Shown: positions 14,929-22,527, counted from the stretch's first letter. The stretch: DNA of 41,713 nt from Candidatus Kaiserbacteria bacterium (GCA_016867375.1 VGJQ01000007.1:1-41713), one strand, 5' to 3'. Numbers and translations: made by a program. Notes: generated by a model from the sequence alone, not told the origin.

Positions 14929-16536
14929 ATGGCTTCGAAGAAGATTGTCATTATTGGCGGCGGGCACAATGGCCTCGTCGCTGCACTCTATCTGGCAGAC
15001 GCAGGACACAGGGTCACTATACTAGAATCCCGGGATAGGGTAGGGGGTGCGGCATATACCGATACCACCACTTTTCCAGGCTTTAAGTTCTCGAAGTTCT
15101 CATACCTCAACAGCCTCATGCTGAAGGAGATTGTCGAAAAATTTGAGCTTACAAAGTATGGGTACAAAGTCCTACCGCGCAATCCATCGTCGCATACGCC
15201 TCTGCCAGATGGTAGGGGACTCATCCTCGGCCCCGACATGGCAAAGAATGTCGCGGAGATAGCACGATTCTCTCAGAAAGACGCAGTTGCCTATCCGCGC
15301 TACGAGCACGCGCTCGGCGAGTTGGGTAAATGGATGTCGGCGATGATGACCATGACTCCGCCGAGCGGGCCTCTGCCGCGCCACTGGCGTGATATCAAGA
15401 GTCTGGCACGGCTCGCCCGTCACATAGTGCGACTCAACCCTCTACAGATGTGGCGCTTGGCCAGACTCGTCCTCACGGATCCCGTCACCTATCTCGACAG
15501 TTGGTTTGAATCCGACGTCCTCAAGGCGACCCTGCATACCGATGAGATCATTGGCGCCACCAATCTCTCGGGCTACGTCCTCCTACATCATGTGATGGGG
15601 GATGCAGGCGGAGCACGTGGTGTGTGGGGCTCTATGCGCGGTGGTATGGGAGCCATCTCGGACGCATTGGCCGCCGCCTGCAAGGAACGCGGTGTGGGCA
15701 TCTTCCGTAATACAGAAGTCCTTCGCATCGACCACGATCCTATCCGCAATAGGGTGCGGCGGGTCGTCGCGGACATGCAGGTGACGCCGTCATACCGAGC
15801 ACAGCTTGCCCTTGAAGCGGATGTCGTCGTTTCCGCGGTGAATCCCTCGACGACGTTTGACACATTCCTCGCCGACGTACATACGCCAGCCATCGACCGG
15901 ATCCGACAAAAGGTCGCCAGGCGCGACTCTTCGAGCGGGACATTCAAGATAAATCTCGCACTTCGCGGCCTGCCGCATCTGCGCGGGACCTTGCAGGGAC
16001 ATGTATGGCCACAACATCAGACGACCATCCACATCTCGCCGACGGTGCAATATATCCTTGACGCACTCGAAGCATATCGACAGGGGCGTTCGTCGCCGAA
16101 GCCGATACTCGAAGTGACTATCCCGAGCGTCCTCGACGACACGCTCGCCCCCGTAGGGCAACATGTCATGGGTATCTTTGGGCAGTTTGTGCAATACGAC
16201 GTCAATGGCGAGGAATACTGGCAACAGGTCGTCTTGCCGACATTGCGTGAATACTTCACCAATATTGACGAGATACTCGTCGGCAAACAGGTGCTCACGC
16301 CGCGCGACATCGAGCGCGAGCTCGGCATGGTAGGTGGCAACATCTTCCATGGCGGTATGGGTATCGGGCAACTCTTCTGCAATAGGCCTACTGCCAGCAT
16401 CGCCGACTACCGGGCGCCGATCCAAGGCGTCTACCTCTCTGGTGCGGGCACACATCCGGGCGGGGGAGTCTGCGGCGCAAGTGGCCGCAATGCTGCGCTC
16501 GAAATCCTGGCGGATATCCGCGGAGGACGTATCTAG
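14929..16536 (+). CDS. FAD-dependent oxidoreductase, phytoene-desaturase/PYROXD2-like
   Basis: A protein of 535 residues with an N-terminal dinucleotide-binding motif (KIVIIGGGHNGLVAALYLAD) and acidic strand end ILESRDRVGG, a large substrate domain, and the C-terminal FAD signature (IQGVYLSGAGTHPGGGVCGA). This is the NAD(P)/FAD amine-oxidase/phytoene-desaturase superfamily, close to PYROXD2-like proteins; the substrate is unknown and no carotenoid genes are nearby. AAGGAA lies about 8 nt before the ATG. A terminator follows at 16543-16580. It is the only large metabolic enzyme in the accessory region. Confidence 0.85.
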   Translation: MASKKIVIIGGGHNGLVAALYLADAGHRVTILESRDRVGGAAYTDTTTFPGFKFSKFSYLNSLMLKEIVEKFELTKYGYKVLPRNPSSHTPLPDGRGLILGPDMAKNVAEIARFSQKDAVAYPRYEHALGELGKWMSAMMTMTPPSGPLPRHWRDIKSLARLARHIVRLNPLQMWRLARLVLTDPVTYLDSWFESDVLKATLHTDEIIGATNLSGYVLLHHVMGDAGGARGVWGSMRGGMGAISDALAAACKERGVGIFRNTEVLRIDHDPIRNRVRRVVADMQVTPSYRAQLALEADVVVSAVNPSTTFDTFLADVHTPAIDRIRQKVARRDSSSGTFKINLALRGLPHLRGTLQGHVWPQHQTTIHISPTVQYILDALEAYRQGRSSPKPILEVTIPSVLDDTLAPVGQHVMGIFGQFVQYDVNGEEYWQQVVLPTLREYFTNIDEILVGKQVLTPRDIERELGMVGGNIFHGGMGIGQLFCNRPTASIADYRAPIQGVYLSGAGTHPGGGVCGASGRNAALEILADIRGGRI

Positions 16537-16542
16537 ATCTCC

Positions 16543-16580
16543 ACAACCTCGTCATTTCGATGGCGGGGTTGTTTTTCTTT
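16543..16580 (+). terminator. Terminator after the FAD oxidoreductase
   Basis: ACAACC...GGTTGT stem with internal CG pairs and a TTTTTCTTT tail. Confidence 0.75.
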
Positions 16581-16581
16581 A

Positions 16582-16616
16582 AAGCTTCGCTTATCTTGTC
16601 GGGCCGCCGAGAATCG
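16582..16616. repeat. Partial copy of the tRNA-Pro 3' end (att-like direct repeat)
   Basis: 34 of 35 bases match 16825-16859. It covers the T-loop, T-stem and acceptor 3' strand of tRNA-Pro plus 18 nt of its downstream flank, in the same orientation, about 240 bp beyond the tRNA 3' end. This is the pattern left by integration into a tRNA 3' end. Confidence 0.7.
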
Positions 16617-16752
16617 TCCCAGAATCGCGGCATTTTTGTTCGTGCTTTGCACTCCAAAAAATGCTCGCGTTCTTGGACGGCCACTCACGTCGCTTCGCGA
16701 CATGTTCCGTGGCTTCGATTCCCGACACAGTGTGCGCACCCCGGGAGTATTT

Positions 16753-16798
16753 CCATTTCACTAATGCCGGAATACCGGCAAAGTGAAATTGGGCACAG
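16753..16798. repeat. Hairpin family member B
   Basis: CCATTTCACT, AA, TGCCGG/CCGGCA around AATA, A, AGTGAAATTGGGCACAG. Same layout as members A and C. Confidence 0.6.
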
Positions 16799-16841
16799 GC
16801 ACACTGCTTCGTCCCGTCAACAGTAAGCTTCGCTTATTTTG

Positions 16842-16912
16842 TCGGGCCGCCGAGAATCGAACTCGGTCTACATGGTCCCAAACCATGCGTACTACCGGTA
16901 TACTACGGCCCG
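16842..16912 (-). tRNA. tRNA-Pro (anticodon TGG)
   Basis: Acceptor CGGGCCG/CGGCCCG, anticodon stem CATGG/CCATG with loop TTTGGGA (anticodon TGG), T arm CCGAGTTCGATTCTCGG, discriminator A, no encoded CCA. Its 3' half is duplicated downstream at 16582-16616. Confidence 0.92.
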
Positions 16913-16939
16913 TTGGAGGGCATAGTAGCACAAAAGCCG

Positions 16940-18151
16940 CTACTTTGTGATTTGTTTCAAATAGAGATCAAAAAGGCCGCGGCCGTACTCTGCATCAAAT
17001 GCCGCCTCTTTCTCCGCCAAGTCTCCCTGTAGATACGTCGCGAGATCCTGCCCGGTCTGCACTTTCAAATCCCGATTGATGTAGCTCATCATGGTCGCAT
17101 GGAGCGTGCGGTCTGCGGTTGTCTTGCCTTCGCTGGTGGTGGTGATGAGCCCGATGAGCTTATTCCATGCATTGACCACCGCGCCACCCGAGGAGCCCGA
17201 CTGCGCCTCTATCACGCCACCAATCGATATCATATCCACCGTATCTCCATGAAATGTGAGCAGTTTATCGATCTTGCTCACTGAAGACGCTGCGAAAAGA
17301 TTGTTGTGTGCGTGAAGTCCGCCGACGAATTCTGCCGGGTATGCGGCTCCGAGCACAAAATCGCCGAGGAAGCCGATCACCTCTCGGGTATCGAAAGGAA
17401 GGAAGGGGAATGACTGCGGTAGCGGAGCATTGTCTGTCGAGCCGGTGACGCGCAAGAGTGCATAGTCATGTTCACCCGTCCCCATCGGCTTATCCGTATT
17501 GATCTCATCAATATGCTCGTTCACCCATACAGGCGGAATGAAGAGTATCTCCGCTGTCCAAAGCGCACGCGCGGGCGATCCAATACGGATGAGGCATGAG
17601 AGATCGATCTTCTGGCTTTGCGAAAGCAGTACGTACTGCGCGACATGCGCATTGGTGAGGATGACGCCACGCGGATCAATGATGACGCCACTGCCAGAAA
17701 TCGGCCGCAGCGATGCGCCGCCTTTTGGTATACAGAGAATATTGACGAGGGCAGCGCGCGCCGAGACATTGACCTCGTCGAAGTGGAGCGCTGGAGTAGG
17801 GTAGGGATTTACAATGCGTGTGATCTCAAATGATGAATCAGAGGCAGACTCATTGGCTGCGGGGACCTTCGGCACAGGAGCGGGTGTCGAAGCCTTCTGC
17901 GGCGGTTTTGCAGGTGCAGCGTCCGACGGTGGTGCAATCTCTTCCTCCACCTTAACGACGGTAGCAGGTGTGGTGGTCGTGGATTCGTCCATAGTAGGGG
18001 AGGGTGTGGCGAGATACTGCACCGTCGCCGTCTGTATCGCTGGGTCCGGAGGGGAATCTACGATACCCAAACGTGCCGGATCAAATATCGCCACAACGGC
18101 GACACCGAGAGCGCATATCGCCAAGACGTTTATTAAAAGTCGGAATGACAT
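16940..18151 (-). CDS. Membrane-anchored trypsin-like serine protease
   Basis: A protein of 403 residues: an N-terminal membrane anchor (LLINVLAICALGVAVVAIF, 5-23), a Pro/Thr/Ala-rich linker to about 105, then a chymotrypsin-fold domain. The catalytic triad is visible: His169 in ILTNAHV, Asp229 in HDYALLRV and Ser321 in QSGSSGGAV. No PDZ domain follows, unlike HtrA/DegP. It probably acts outside the cytoplasmic membrane in protein quality control or processing. The ATG at 18151 lies 6 nt after a minus-strand TATATT (18163-18158), so the mRNA is probably leaderless. Confidence 0.88.
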   Translation of the reverse strand: MSFRLLINVLAICALGVAVVAIFDPARLGIVDSPPDPAIQTATVQYLATPSPTMDESTTTTPATVVKVEEEIAPPSDAAPAKPPQKASTPAPVPKVPAANESASDSSFEITRIVNPYPTPALHFDEVNVSARAALVNILCIPKGGASLRPISGSGVIIDPRGVILTNAHVAQYVLLSQSQKIDLSCLIRIGSPARALWTAEILFIPPVWVNEHIDEINTDKPMGTGEHDYALLRVTGSTDNAPLPQSFPFLPFDTREVIGFLGDFVLGAAYPAEFVGGLHAHNNLFAASSVSKIDKLLTFHGDTVDMISIGGVIEAQSGSSGGAVVNAWNKLIGLITTTSEGKTTADRTLHATMMSYINRDLKVQTGQDLATYLQGDLAEKEAAFDAEYGRGLFDLYLKQITK

Positions 18152-18252
18152 ATGAAAAATATATGGTGCATTCGACGGAAGGACAAGGGAAGAAGTATGG
18201 GGAAGGGTGCGTGAAGAGGGAAAATTTGCTAGGATTCAACGGAAAGGAAAGC

Positions 18253-18323
18253 GCGGGATTAGTTTAGTGGTAAAACAAGAACCTTCCAAGTTTTAGTCGC
18301 CGGTCCGATTCCGGCATCCCGCA
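18253..18323 (+). tRNA. tRNA-Gly (anticodon TCC)
   Basis: Acceptor GCGGGAT/ATCCCGC, anticodon stem AGAAC/GTTTT with loop CTTCCAA (anticodon TCC), T arm GCCGGTCCGATTCCGGC, discriminator A, no encoded CCA. The T loop starts TCCGATT rather than TTCGATT, a slightly unusual feature. Confidence 0.88.
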
Positions 18324-18398
18324 CTACTACACACACAAATAGATGACCGGGCCCTTGCACCATGTCTCAATCCGAGTATAATAATCATTATTAGTCAC

Positions 18399-18493
18399 TA
18401 AGGGCTCGTCCATAAATAATGTACTCGTTATTTATGGACTACACTTATGGGCCCGTTCATTTTGTGTTGAAGTTATTTATGAACGGGACCTAA
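18399..18493 (+). mobile_element. 95-bp two-hairpin element, copy 2
   Basis: Starts TAAGGGCTCGTCCA and ends ATGAACGGGACCTAA. Hairpin I is GTCCATAAATAA/TTATTTATGGAC; hairpin II is CCCGTTCAT/ATGAACGGG. The change of the C-G pair found in copies 1 and 3 to T-A here keeps hairpin I paired. It ends 8 nt before the antitoxin ATG at 18502. Confidence 0.82.
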
Positions 18494-18501
18494 CAACGCT
18501 T

Positions 18502-18768
18502 ATGGCAACAAAATTTCGCTCACTTTCGATATCGCTCCCCGAAGAGCTTGTGACCAAGATAGACGCCACTGCTAAAAAGCAGTACAAAACCCGCTCGGAC
18601 ATCATCCGCGAAGGGGTCATTATGCGCATCCTTCCGGCATATACCCCTACAAAGGCCGAGGAACGCGCAATCAAAAAAGGTAAAGAGGCATATGCGCGTG
18701 GAGAGTTTATAACATGGTCAGATGTAAAACATGAGTTGGATAATCGTGGTGGCACCACACGCCGATAA
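18502..18768 (+). CDS. Ribbon-helix-helix antitoxin (TA pair 2)
   Basis: A protein of 88 residues with a CopG/ParD-type ribbon-helix-helix at the N-terminus (FRSLSISLPEELVTKIDATA, KTRSDIIREGVIMRIL) that should bind the operator, and a charged C-terminal tail (WSDVKHELDNRGGTTRR) for toxin binding. It overlaps the toxin gene by 38 nt, a translation-coupled arrangement. The 95-bp element lies directly upstream and may supply or interrupt its promoter region. Confidence 0.85.
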   Translation: MATKFRSLSISLPEELVTKIDATAKKQYKTRSDIIREGVIMRILPAYTPTKAEERAIKKGKEAYARGEFITWSDVKHELDNRGGTTRR

Positions 18769-18988
18769 GGAGCTCAGAAACATACCGCATCCCGATATCG
18801 ACCGCATTCGGCAGGCGATTGATGCAATGGAAACAGATCCGCTCGCCGGAGACATCGTATACCTCACCGCCCACGATAGTGATTATCGCCGCAGGGTAGG
18901 CGACTGGCGCATCTTCTTCTCGCTCGAGAAAGCAAAGCAAATTGTCATCATCCAGCATATTCGTCGACGAGCATCGAATACGTACTAA
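18731..18988 (+). CDS. RelE/ParE-family toxin (TA pair 2)
   Basis: A protein of 85 residues: MSWIIVVAPHADKELRNIP at the N-terminus, helix pair IDRIRQAIDAM, then the RelE core YRRRVGDWRIFFSLEKAKQI ending IQHIRRRASNTY. The arginine-rich core strands and R-x-G-D-W-R-I motif are typical of mRNA-cleaving RelE proteins. It is co-transcribed with and overlaps the antitoxin gene. A terminator follows at 18996-19020. Confidence 0.87.
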   Translation: MSWIIVVAPHADKELRNIPHPDIDRIRQAIDAMETDPLAGDIVYLTAHDSDYRRRVGDWRIFFSLEKAKQIVIIQHIRRRASNTY

Positions 18989-18995
18989 TAAAGAA

Positions 18996-19020
18996 AAACA
19001 GCCCTCGGAGAGGGCTGTTT
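18996..19020 (+). terminator. Terminator after TA pair 2
   Basis: AAACAGCCCTC, loop GGA, GAGGGCTGTTT; the T-run is short. Confidence 0.65.
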
Positions 19021-19204
19021 GGGGTGTGCGCTACGCACATATACGCACTGGTCAGTTTGTTATGTGCGATACACGGAAGTACTTTCAGACTCCCGACAGC
19101 GGGATAGTATCCTTCGCGTGTCCCGCATGCTCTCTTTTGCGTCGCCGCCGATACCACATCATGTCTGACAGTGTGGATCATATCACGTCGAAGCCGATAT
19201 TCTC

Positions 19205-19238
19205 AAAAGAAAACCGCCCGGAGAAACCACTCCGGGCG
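19205..19238 (-). terminator. Terminator of the 19248 gene
   Basis: CGCCCGGAG/CTCCGGGCG with a 6-nt loop, T-rich on the minus strand after the stem. The same 24-nt hairpin sequence recurs at about 25066-25089 after another minus-strand small gene. Confidence 0.8.
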
Positions 19239-19247
19239 AGAATTGGA

Positions 19248-19574
19248 TTATCGCTTCTTGAAAACCGAGTTAGTGATGCTTAACAATAGATCGGTATATT
19301 TGATTCCGTTCTCGTTAAGAATTTCCTTCACGGCGGACGTGAAATTTTCGCGTTCCGCTTTTTGGGTTAAATCTCGACGAGAAATCTCGTCGTGCAATCG
19401 CATGTTTACTGCCCATGCCTTTGCGTCGGCGCGGGTCGTTGTGTTTGGTAATGTAAGGACGGAATTTGTCGTGAGTGGCCATCCGTCCACACGCGTGACC
19501 TCGATCTCGACCGAGATGATACTCCTCTGAACCCTGTTACGGGTTTTGTGCTTTGTACGTGCATCCATGTTCAT
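19248..19574 (-). CDS. Hypothetical protein, 108 residues
   Basis: Not recognised. It has a very good ribosome site (GGAGGT, 5 nt spacing) before ATG 19574 and a terminator. The product is basic at the start (MNMDARTKHKTRNRVQRSII) and mixed helix/strand afterwards, with ALPN-like TTTRADAKAWAVNMRLHDEI. Its upstream region shares with the next gene (19650-19943) a 23-bp block and a 15-bp block separated by exactly 17 bp, so the two are probably controlled together. Confidence 0.65.
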   Translation of the reverse strand: MNMDARTKHKTRNRVQRSIISVEIEVTRVDGWPLTTNSVLTLPNTTTRADAKAWAVNMRLHDEISRRDLTQKAERENFTSAVKEILNENGIKYTDLLLSITNSVFKKR

Positions 19575-19600
19575 GACTTACCTCCAGCAGTTTTGAAGAT

Positions 19601-19655
19601 CTATGCACTACAGGTACTTTACAAAATCATAAACGAAATGCATAGTAATTCACAC
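19601..19655 (-). promoter_or_regulatory. Bipartite upstream element, copy I
   Basis: On the minus strand GTGTGAATTACTATG (19655-19641), 17 nt, then TGTAAAGTACC...GTAGTGCATAG (19623-19601). Copy II lies at 19966-20020 with 22/23 and 14/15 identity and the same 17-nt gap of unrelated sequence. It sits about 26 nt before the start codon. Confidence 0.7.
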
Positions 19656-19943
19656 CATTGGAGGAAACTCCAGGTCACAATCTCTGCAGAGGAGCGTAAG
19701 GGTGGGAAGGAGCCTTTCGAAATTCTCTTCATGCCCATCCGTTAGTCCCACCTGGAAGAGAATGCGTACAGCAAGAGAATGGTTTGGTGCGGCGGCTTCC
19801 GACAACTCATTCTGAATCGTGATGATCCGAAGGGTTTTGGTCGAGAGTGTCGCAAATCCACGCTTTATATCGTTGATGTATCCGCCGTCTTGACTGAGAA
19901 GCTTAGCCTCATCGAGAAGGCTCTTGATACGACCCTGGTTCAT
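19650..19943 (-). CDS. Hypothetical protein, 97 residues
   Basis: Not recognised. ATG 19943 is preceded by GGAG at 9 nt and gives MNQGRIKSLLDEAKLLSQDG; the longer frame to 20072 runs through the regulatory element and the promoter of the divergent TrmB gene. The product looks helical, with GFATLSTKTLRIITIQNELS and a C-terminus with CRDCDLEFPP. It is divergent from TrmB paralog 4 and in tandem with the 19248 gene, with which it shares the bipartite upstream element. Confidence 0.65.
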   Translation of the reverse strand: MNQGRIKSLLDEAKLLSQDGGYINDIKRGFATLSTKTLRIITIQNELSEAAAPNHSLAVRILFQVGLTDGHEENFERLLPTLTLLCRDCDLEFPPMV

Positions 19944-19965
19944 TGATCTACTCCATTTGAGGACC

Positions 19966-20020
19966 CTATGCACTACCGGTACTTTACAGAGAAGTATCAG
20001 TAGCTCATAGTATTTCACAC
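19966..20020 (-). promoter_or_regulatory. Bipartite upstream element, copy II
   Basis: On the minus strand GTGTGAAATACTATG (20020-20006), 17 nt, TGTAAAGTACC...GTAGTGCATAG (19988-19966), ending 22 nt before ATG 19943. It lies in the intergenic region with the TrmB paralog 4 promoter, so that regulator could bind here. Confidence 0.7.
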
Positions 20021-20038
20021 AATTTGTGATAAAAAGGA

Positions 20039-20066
20039 TTGACAAAATGGGGCGGAAATATAGACT
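20039..20066 (+). promoter_or_regulatory. Promoter of leaderless TrmB paralog 4
   Basis: TTGACA (20039-20044), 16 nt, TAGACT (20061-20066), then 6 nt to the ATG. Confidence 0.8.
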
Positions 20067-20072
20067 ATTCAC

Positions 20073-20798
20073 ATGAACATACTCGAAGATCTGGGGCTTA
20101 CCAAGATAGAGGCGGCGGCGTATGAGCGTCTGCTACGGCTGGGCGAGGTGCCGGTCTCGGCGCTTCAGAAGTCGCTCGGGATACATCCGCAGATTGCCTA
20201 TCGGGCGGTCGAGGGGCTCGTGGAGAAGGGGCTCGCGGCTGCATATCGCAAGAAGAACAAGAAATACGTGAGTGCCGAACACCCCAAAAAGCTCGAGGAG
20301 ATAGAGAAGGCGAGACTCGCGCGGCTCAAGGATGCCTTACCAGAGTTCGCGGGGCTTATGCAAGCCCCAAAGGACGCGCTCGTGCGCACGAGCGTCGGCA
20401 TCGAAGCGCTGCGGACATTTCGTCGCCTGGCGGTCGATGAGCTCAAGACGGGAGATTCGTTCCTCATCATCAGCGCGTCTGCCGACAGATTCTATACCGC
20501 CATGGGGGATACGTATGCCGAGACCGAGCGCAAGCGCATCAAGAAAAAGATATGGAAAAAGATGCTCGCGTCGCCCGCCGACAAAGAGCGTTTCGAGCAA
20601 GACCCCTTTCGGGAACATACACTCTTCCGGTTCTTCTCAGACTCGTATCCGACTATCTCGACCACACAGATATTTGGTGTACATGTCGGTATCATCATCT
20701 GGACGGCTGAGCCGGTACTGATTCACATCAAGCACGAGGATGTAGCCGCGTCATATCGGCACTATTTTGAGGAGTTGTGGAAGGCTTCGACGGCGTAG
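20073..20798 (+). CDS. TrmB-family transcriptional regulator (paralog 4)
   Basis: A protein of 241 residues: winged helix (MNILEDLGLTKIEAAAYERL, then HPQIAYRAVEGLVEKGLAAA), a basic wing KKNKKYVSAEHPKKLEEIEK, a helical connector and a C-terminal domain with SDSYPTISTTQIFGVHVGII and PVLIHIKHEDVAASYRHYFE. The mRNA is predicted leaderless from its promoter. It is divergent from two small genes carrying a shared bipartite element, which makes those genes good candidate targets. Confidence 0.85.
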   Translation: MNILEDLGLTKIEAAAYERLLRLGEVPVSALQKSLGIHPQIAYRAVEGLVEKGLAAAYRKKNKKYVSAEHPKKLEEIEKARLARLKDALPEFAGLMQAPKDALVRTSVGIEALRTFRRLAVDELKTGDSFLIISASADRFYTAMGDTYAETERKRIKKKIWKKMLASPADKERFEQDPFREHTLFRFFSDSYPTISTTQIFGVHVGIIIWTAEPVLIHIKHEDVAASYRHYFEELWKASTA

Positions 20799-20836
20799 CG
20801 AGCAGGTACATAGGTTTGATCTGTGTACTTTGCTCG
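20799..20836. repeat. Palindrome family, member a (AGGT-TTG-ATCT core)
   Basis: CGAGCA.GTACATAGGT, TTG, ATCTGTGTAC.TTGCTCG. Related to the palindromes at 22528-22546, 27536-27568 and 39073-39093. It starts at the stop codon of TrmB paralog 4 and may help terminate it. Confidence 0.55.
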
Positions 20837-20849
20837 TGTGTTTTTTGCA

Positions 20850-20877
20850 TTGACAGCACATATCCGTTGTGTATACT
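20850..20877 (+). promoter_or_regulatory. Consensus promoter of leaderless TA pair 3
   Basis: TTGACA (20850-20855), 16 nt, TATACT (20872-20877), 6 nt to ATG 20884. Confidence 0.85.
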
Positions 20878-20883
20878 TTGGAT

Positions 20884-21156
20884 ATGAAGACGATGATCAA
20901 TGTGAAAGTGGAATCGGAGCTGAAGCGCAAGGCCCAAAAAGTGGCGGCGGAGCTAGGGCTTCCGCTCGGGACCATCATCAATAACTACCTGCGCACGTTT
21001 ATCGTGGAGCAGCAGGTGGTGTTTGAGAAGCCATTGGTACCCAATAAGGCGACAGCGAAAATCCTTGATAGGGCTTTGGCGGATATTAAAAAGAACAAGA
21101 ATCTCGTATCCTTCAAGGATAATGAAGAAATGGATCGATACCTCATGTCTCTATAA
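20884..21156 (+). CDS. RelB/DinJ-family antitoxin (TA pair 3)
   Basis: A protein of 90 residues with an N-terminal RHH-type DNA-binding part (MKTMINVKVESELKRKAQKV, then AAELGLPLGTIINNYLRTFI), as in RelB/DinJ antitoxins, and a helical C-terminal toxin-binding region. The ATG at 20884 fits the promoter spacing for a leaderless mRNA; a start 5 codons upstream would lie on the -10 box. It forms an operon with the toxin 15 nt downstream. Confidence 0.87.
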   Translation: MKTMINVKVESELKRKAQKVAAELGLPLGTIINNYLRTFIVEQQVVFEKPLVPNKATAKILDRALADIKKNKNLVSFKDNEEMDRYLMSL

Positions 21157-21171
21157 AACATAATCAATTCT

Positions 21172-21432
21172 ATGGGGGTCGCCGTCTTGCATCGCACATT
21201 CATAAAGGATTTCAAGAAATTACCGCAAGATACGCGTGCTCGACTTGTGGAGCGTAAGAATCTCTTTTTGAAGGACCCATTCAACCCATTGCTCAATAAC
21301 CACGCTTTAAATGGCATCTTTGCAGGATGCCGGAGTATAAATATTTCGGGAGATATTCGGGCGGTTTATTTTGATCGCGGAACTGATGTGGTATTTATCC
21401 ATATCGGTACGCACGCGCAATTGTACGAATAG
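21172..21432 (+). CDS. YafQ-family mRNA-cleaving toxin (TA pair 3)
   Basis: A protein of 86 residues with the YafQ pattern NNHALNGIFAGCRSINISGD followed by IRAVYFDRGTDVVFIHIGTH. YafQ toxins cut mRNA on the ribosome and pair with DinJ-type antitoxins, which fits the neighbour. The histidines (NNHAL, GTHAQLY) and arginine (GCRSI) that form the active centre in the family are present. Confidence 0.87.
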   Translation: MGVAVLHRTFIKDFKKLPQDTRARLVERKNLFLKDPFNPLLNNHALNGIFAGCRSINISGDIRAVYFDRGTDVVFIHIGTHAQLYE

Positions 21433-21470
21433 TATTTCACTCCCTCCTCGTCTGAGGGTATAGTAGCGCT

Positions 21471-22514
21471 ATGGATACATACACACTTCCAAATGGGCGA
21501 ACGATTGACATTGAGGGATGTGTCGACGCGGTGCTCTCATACACTGAATATCCGCAGCACTATCTTGATACCGAGACGGGTAATGTGTGCGTCATCGACA
21601 CGTCGGATGCGCTTAAAAAGCTGGTCGAGGAGATCGGCGCGAGCCGGCGGTATCTCGAGATCACGCATTTCGATGAGGACGATTACAACGACATCATGGA
21701 GGAATTTCTCGATGCGATCCTCCGCGTCGAAGATCCGAAGCTCTTCGCGACGCTTGCGTGCACGTTTGAAACAGGTGGGTGGCAGGCGGTAATCGCCCGC
21801 TTTGAGAAAATGGGAGATGAGTGGATAGTGGGGTGGAATCAGTGGATCTGTGACGAAGCATGGCTCCTTGCGGAACAGTGGGTTACGCATATTCCCAACG
21901 TACCGGTCAATGTTGAGTTTGAAGGATGTGAAGACTGTGCAGTATGCGAGCTTATGCGCAAAGGAGAGGACAATAATTTTAGGAAGCTCATGCATGCGTT
22001 CGATATCGAAAACTCGATGCAGGAAATCGCCGGCGCGTCAACAGAACCGAACGAGAAACGACCAACAAAGAAGATTGTGAAGGTGGAGAAACGAAGCAAG
22101 ACGCCGCCGTGCGGACTGTGTGGAAAGTCAAAGAAGCCGCGCTTCAAGACAGAATGTTGCGATAACTGGGTCTGTGGCGATGAGAATGCTTACGTGTTGT
22201 TTTCCTACTCGCGCGATATTTGTTCCCGCAACCATCGCCGGCTTACCCTCTGCGGCTATCATCGCGAGGGACGACACCCGGGAAATTGGAAGGACTGCAA
22301 GGAATGCATCGAGGGTTTTGAGCCGGAGATGGCAGTATGGTACGGTACCAATGAATATAATTTTGAGAAACATCCGAATCCTCCTGCATTCAAGCCAACG
22401 CACTGTACGAATTGCAACATCGCTATCAGTTTAGGCGAAGATGGCTACACAACTTTTGGGGGCATGTATGCTTGTGAGGACTGCGTAGATGGCGGATTTA
22501 CATTCAAAAAATAA
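21471..22514 (+). CDS. UPF0158-like protein fused to a Cys-rich zinc-binding region
   Basis: A protein of 347 residues. Residues 1-140 resemble UPF0158 proteins (a helical domain with YLDTETGNVCVI and acidic DEDDYNDIMEEFLDAIL). From 153 on it becomes very rich in Cys and His: CEDCAVC (153-159), CGLCG (214-218), ECCDNWVC (229-235), CSRNH, CGYH, CKEC (276-279), CTNC (312-315) and CEDC (335-338), enough for several zinc sites. The function is unknown; binding of nucleic acid or protein is likely for such zinc modules. It follows TA pair 3 by 38 nt. The combination is unusual. Confidence 0.65.
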   Translation: MDTYTLPNGRTIDIEGCVDAVLSYTEYPQHYLDTETGNVCVIDTSDALKKLVEEIGASRRYLEITHFDEDDYNDIMEEFLDAILRVEDPKLFATLACTFETGGWQAVIARFEKMGDEWIVGWNQWICDEAWLLAEQWVTHIPNVPVNVEFEGCEDCAVCELMRKGEDNNFRKLMHAFDIENSMQEIAGASTEPNEKRPTKKIVKVEKRSKTPPCGLCGKSKKPRFKTECCDNWVCGDENAYVLFSYSRDICSRNHRRLTLCGYHREGRHPGNWKDCKECIEGFEPEMAVWYGTNEYNFEKHPNPPAFKPTHCTNCNIAISLGEDGYTTFGGMYACEDCVDGGFTFKK

Positions 22515-22527
22515 CCTGAATCCAGAT

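Larger units (their letters stand above)
16537..16841. other. Gene-free stretch between two copies of a tRNA 3' end
   Basis: Holds a terminator, a 35-bp copy (16582-16616) of the tRNA-Pro 3' end with its flank, a hairpin family member (16753-16798), and otherwise non-coding sequence. It may be the remnant of an element that integrated at tRNA-Pro. Confidence 0.5.
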
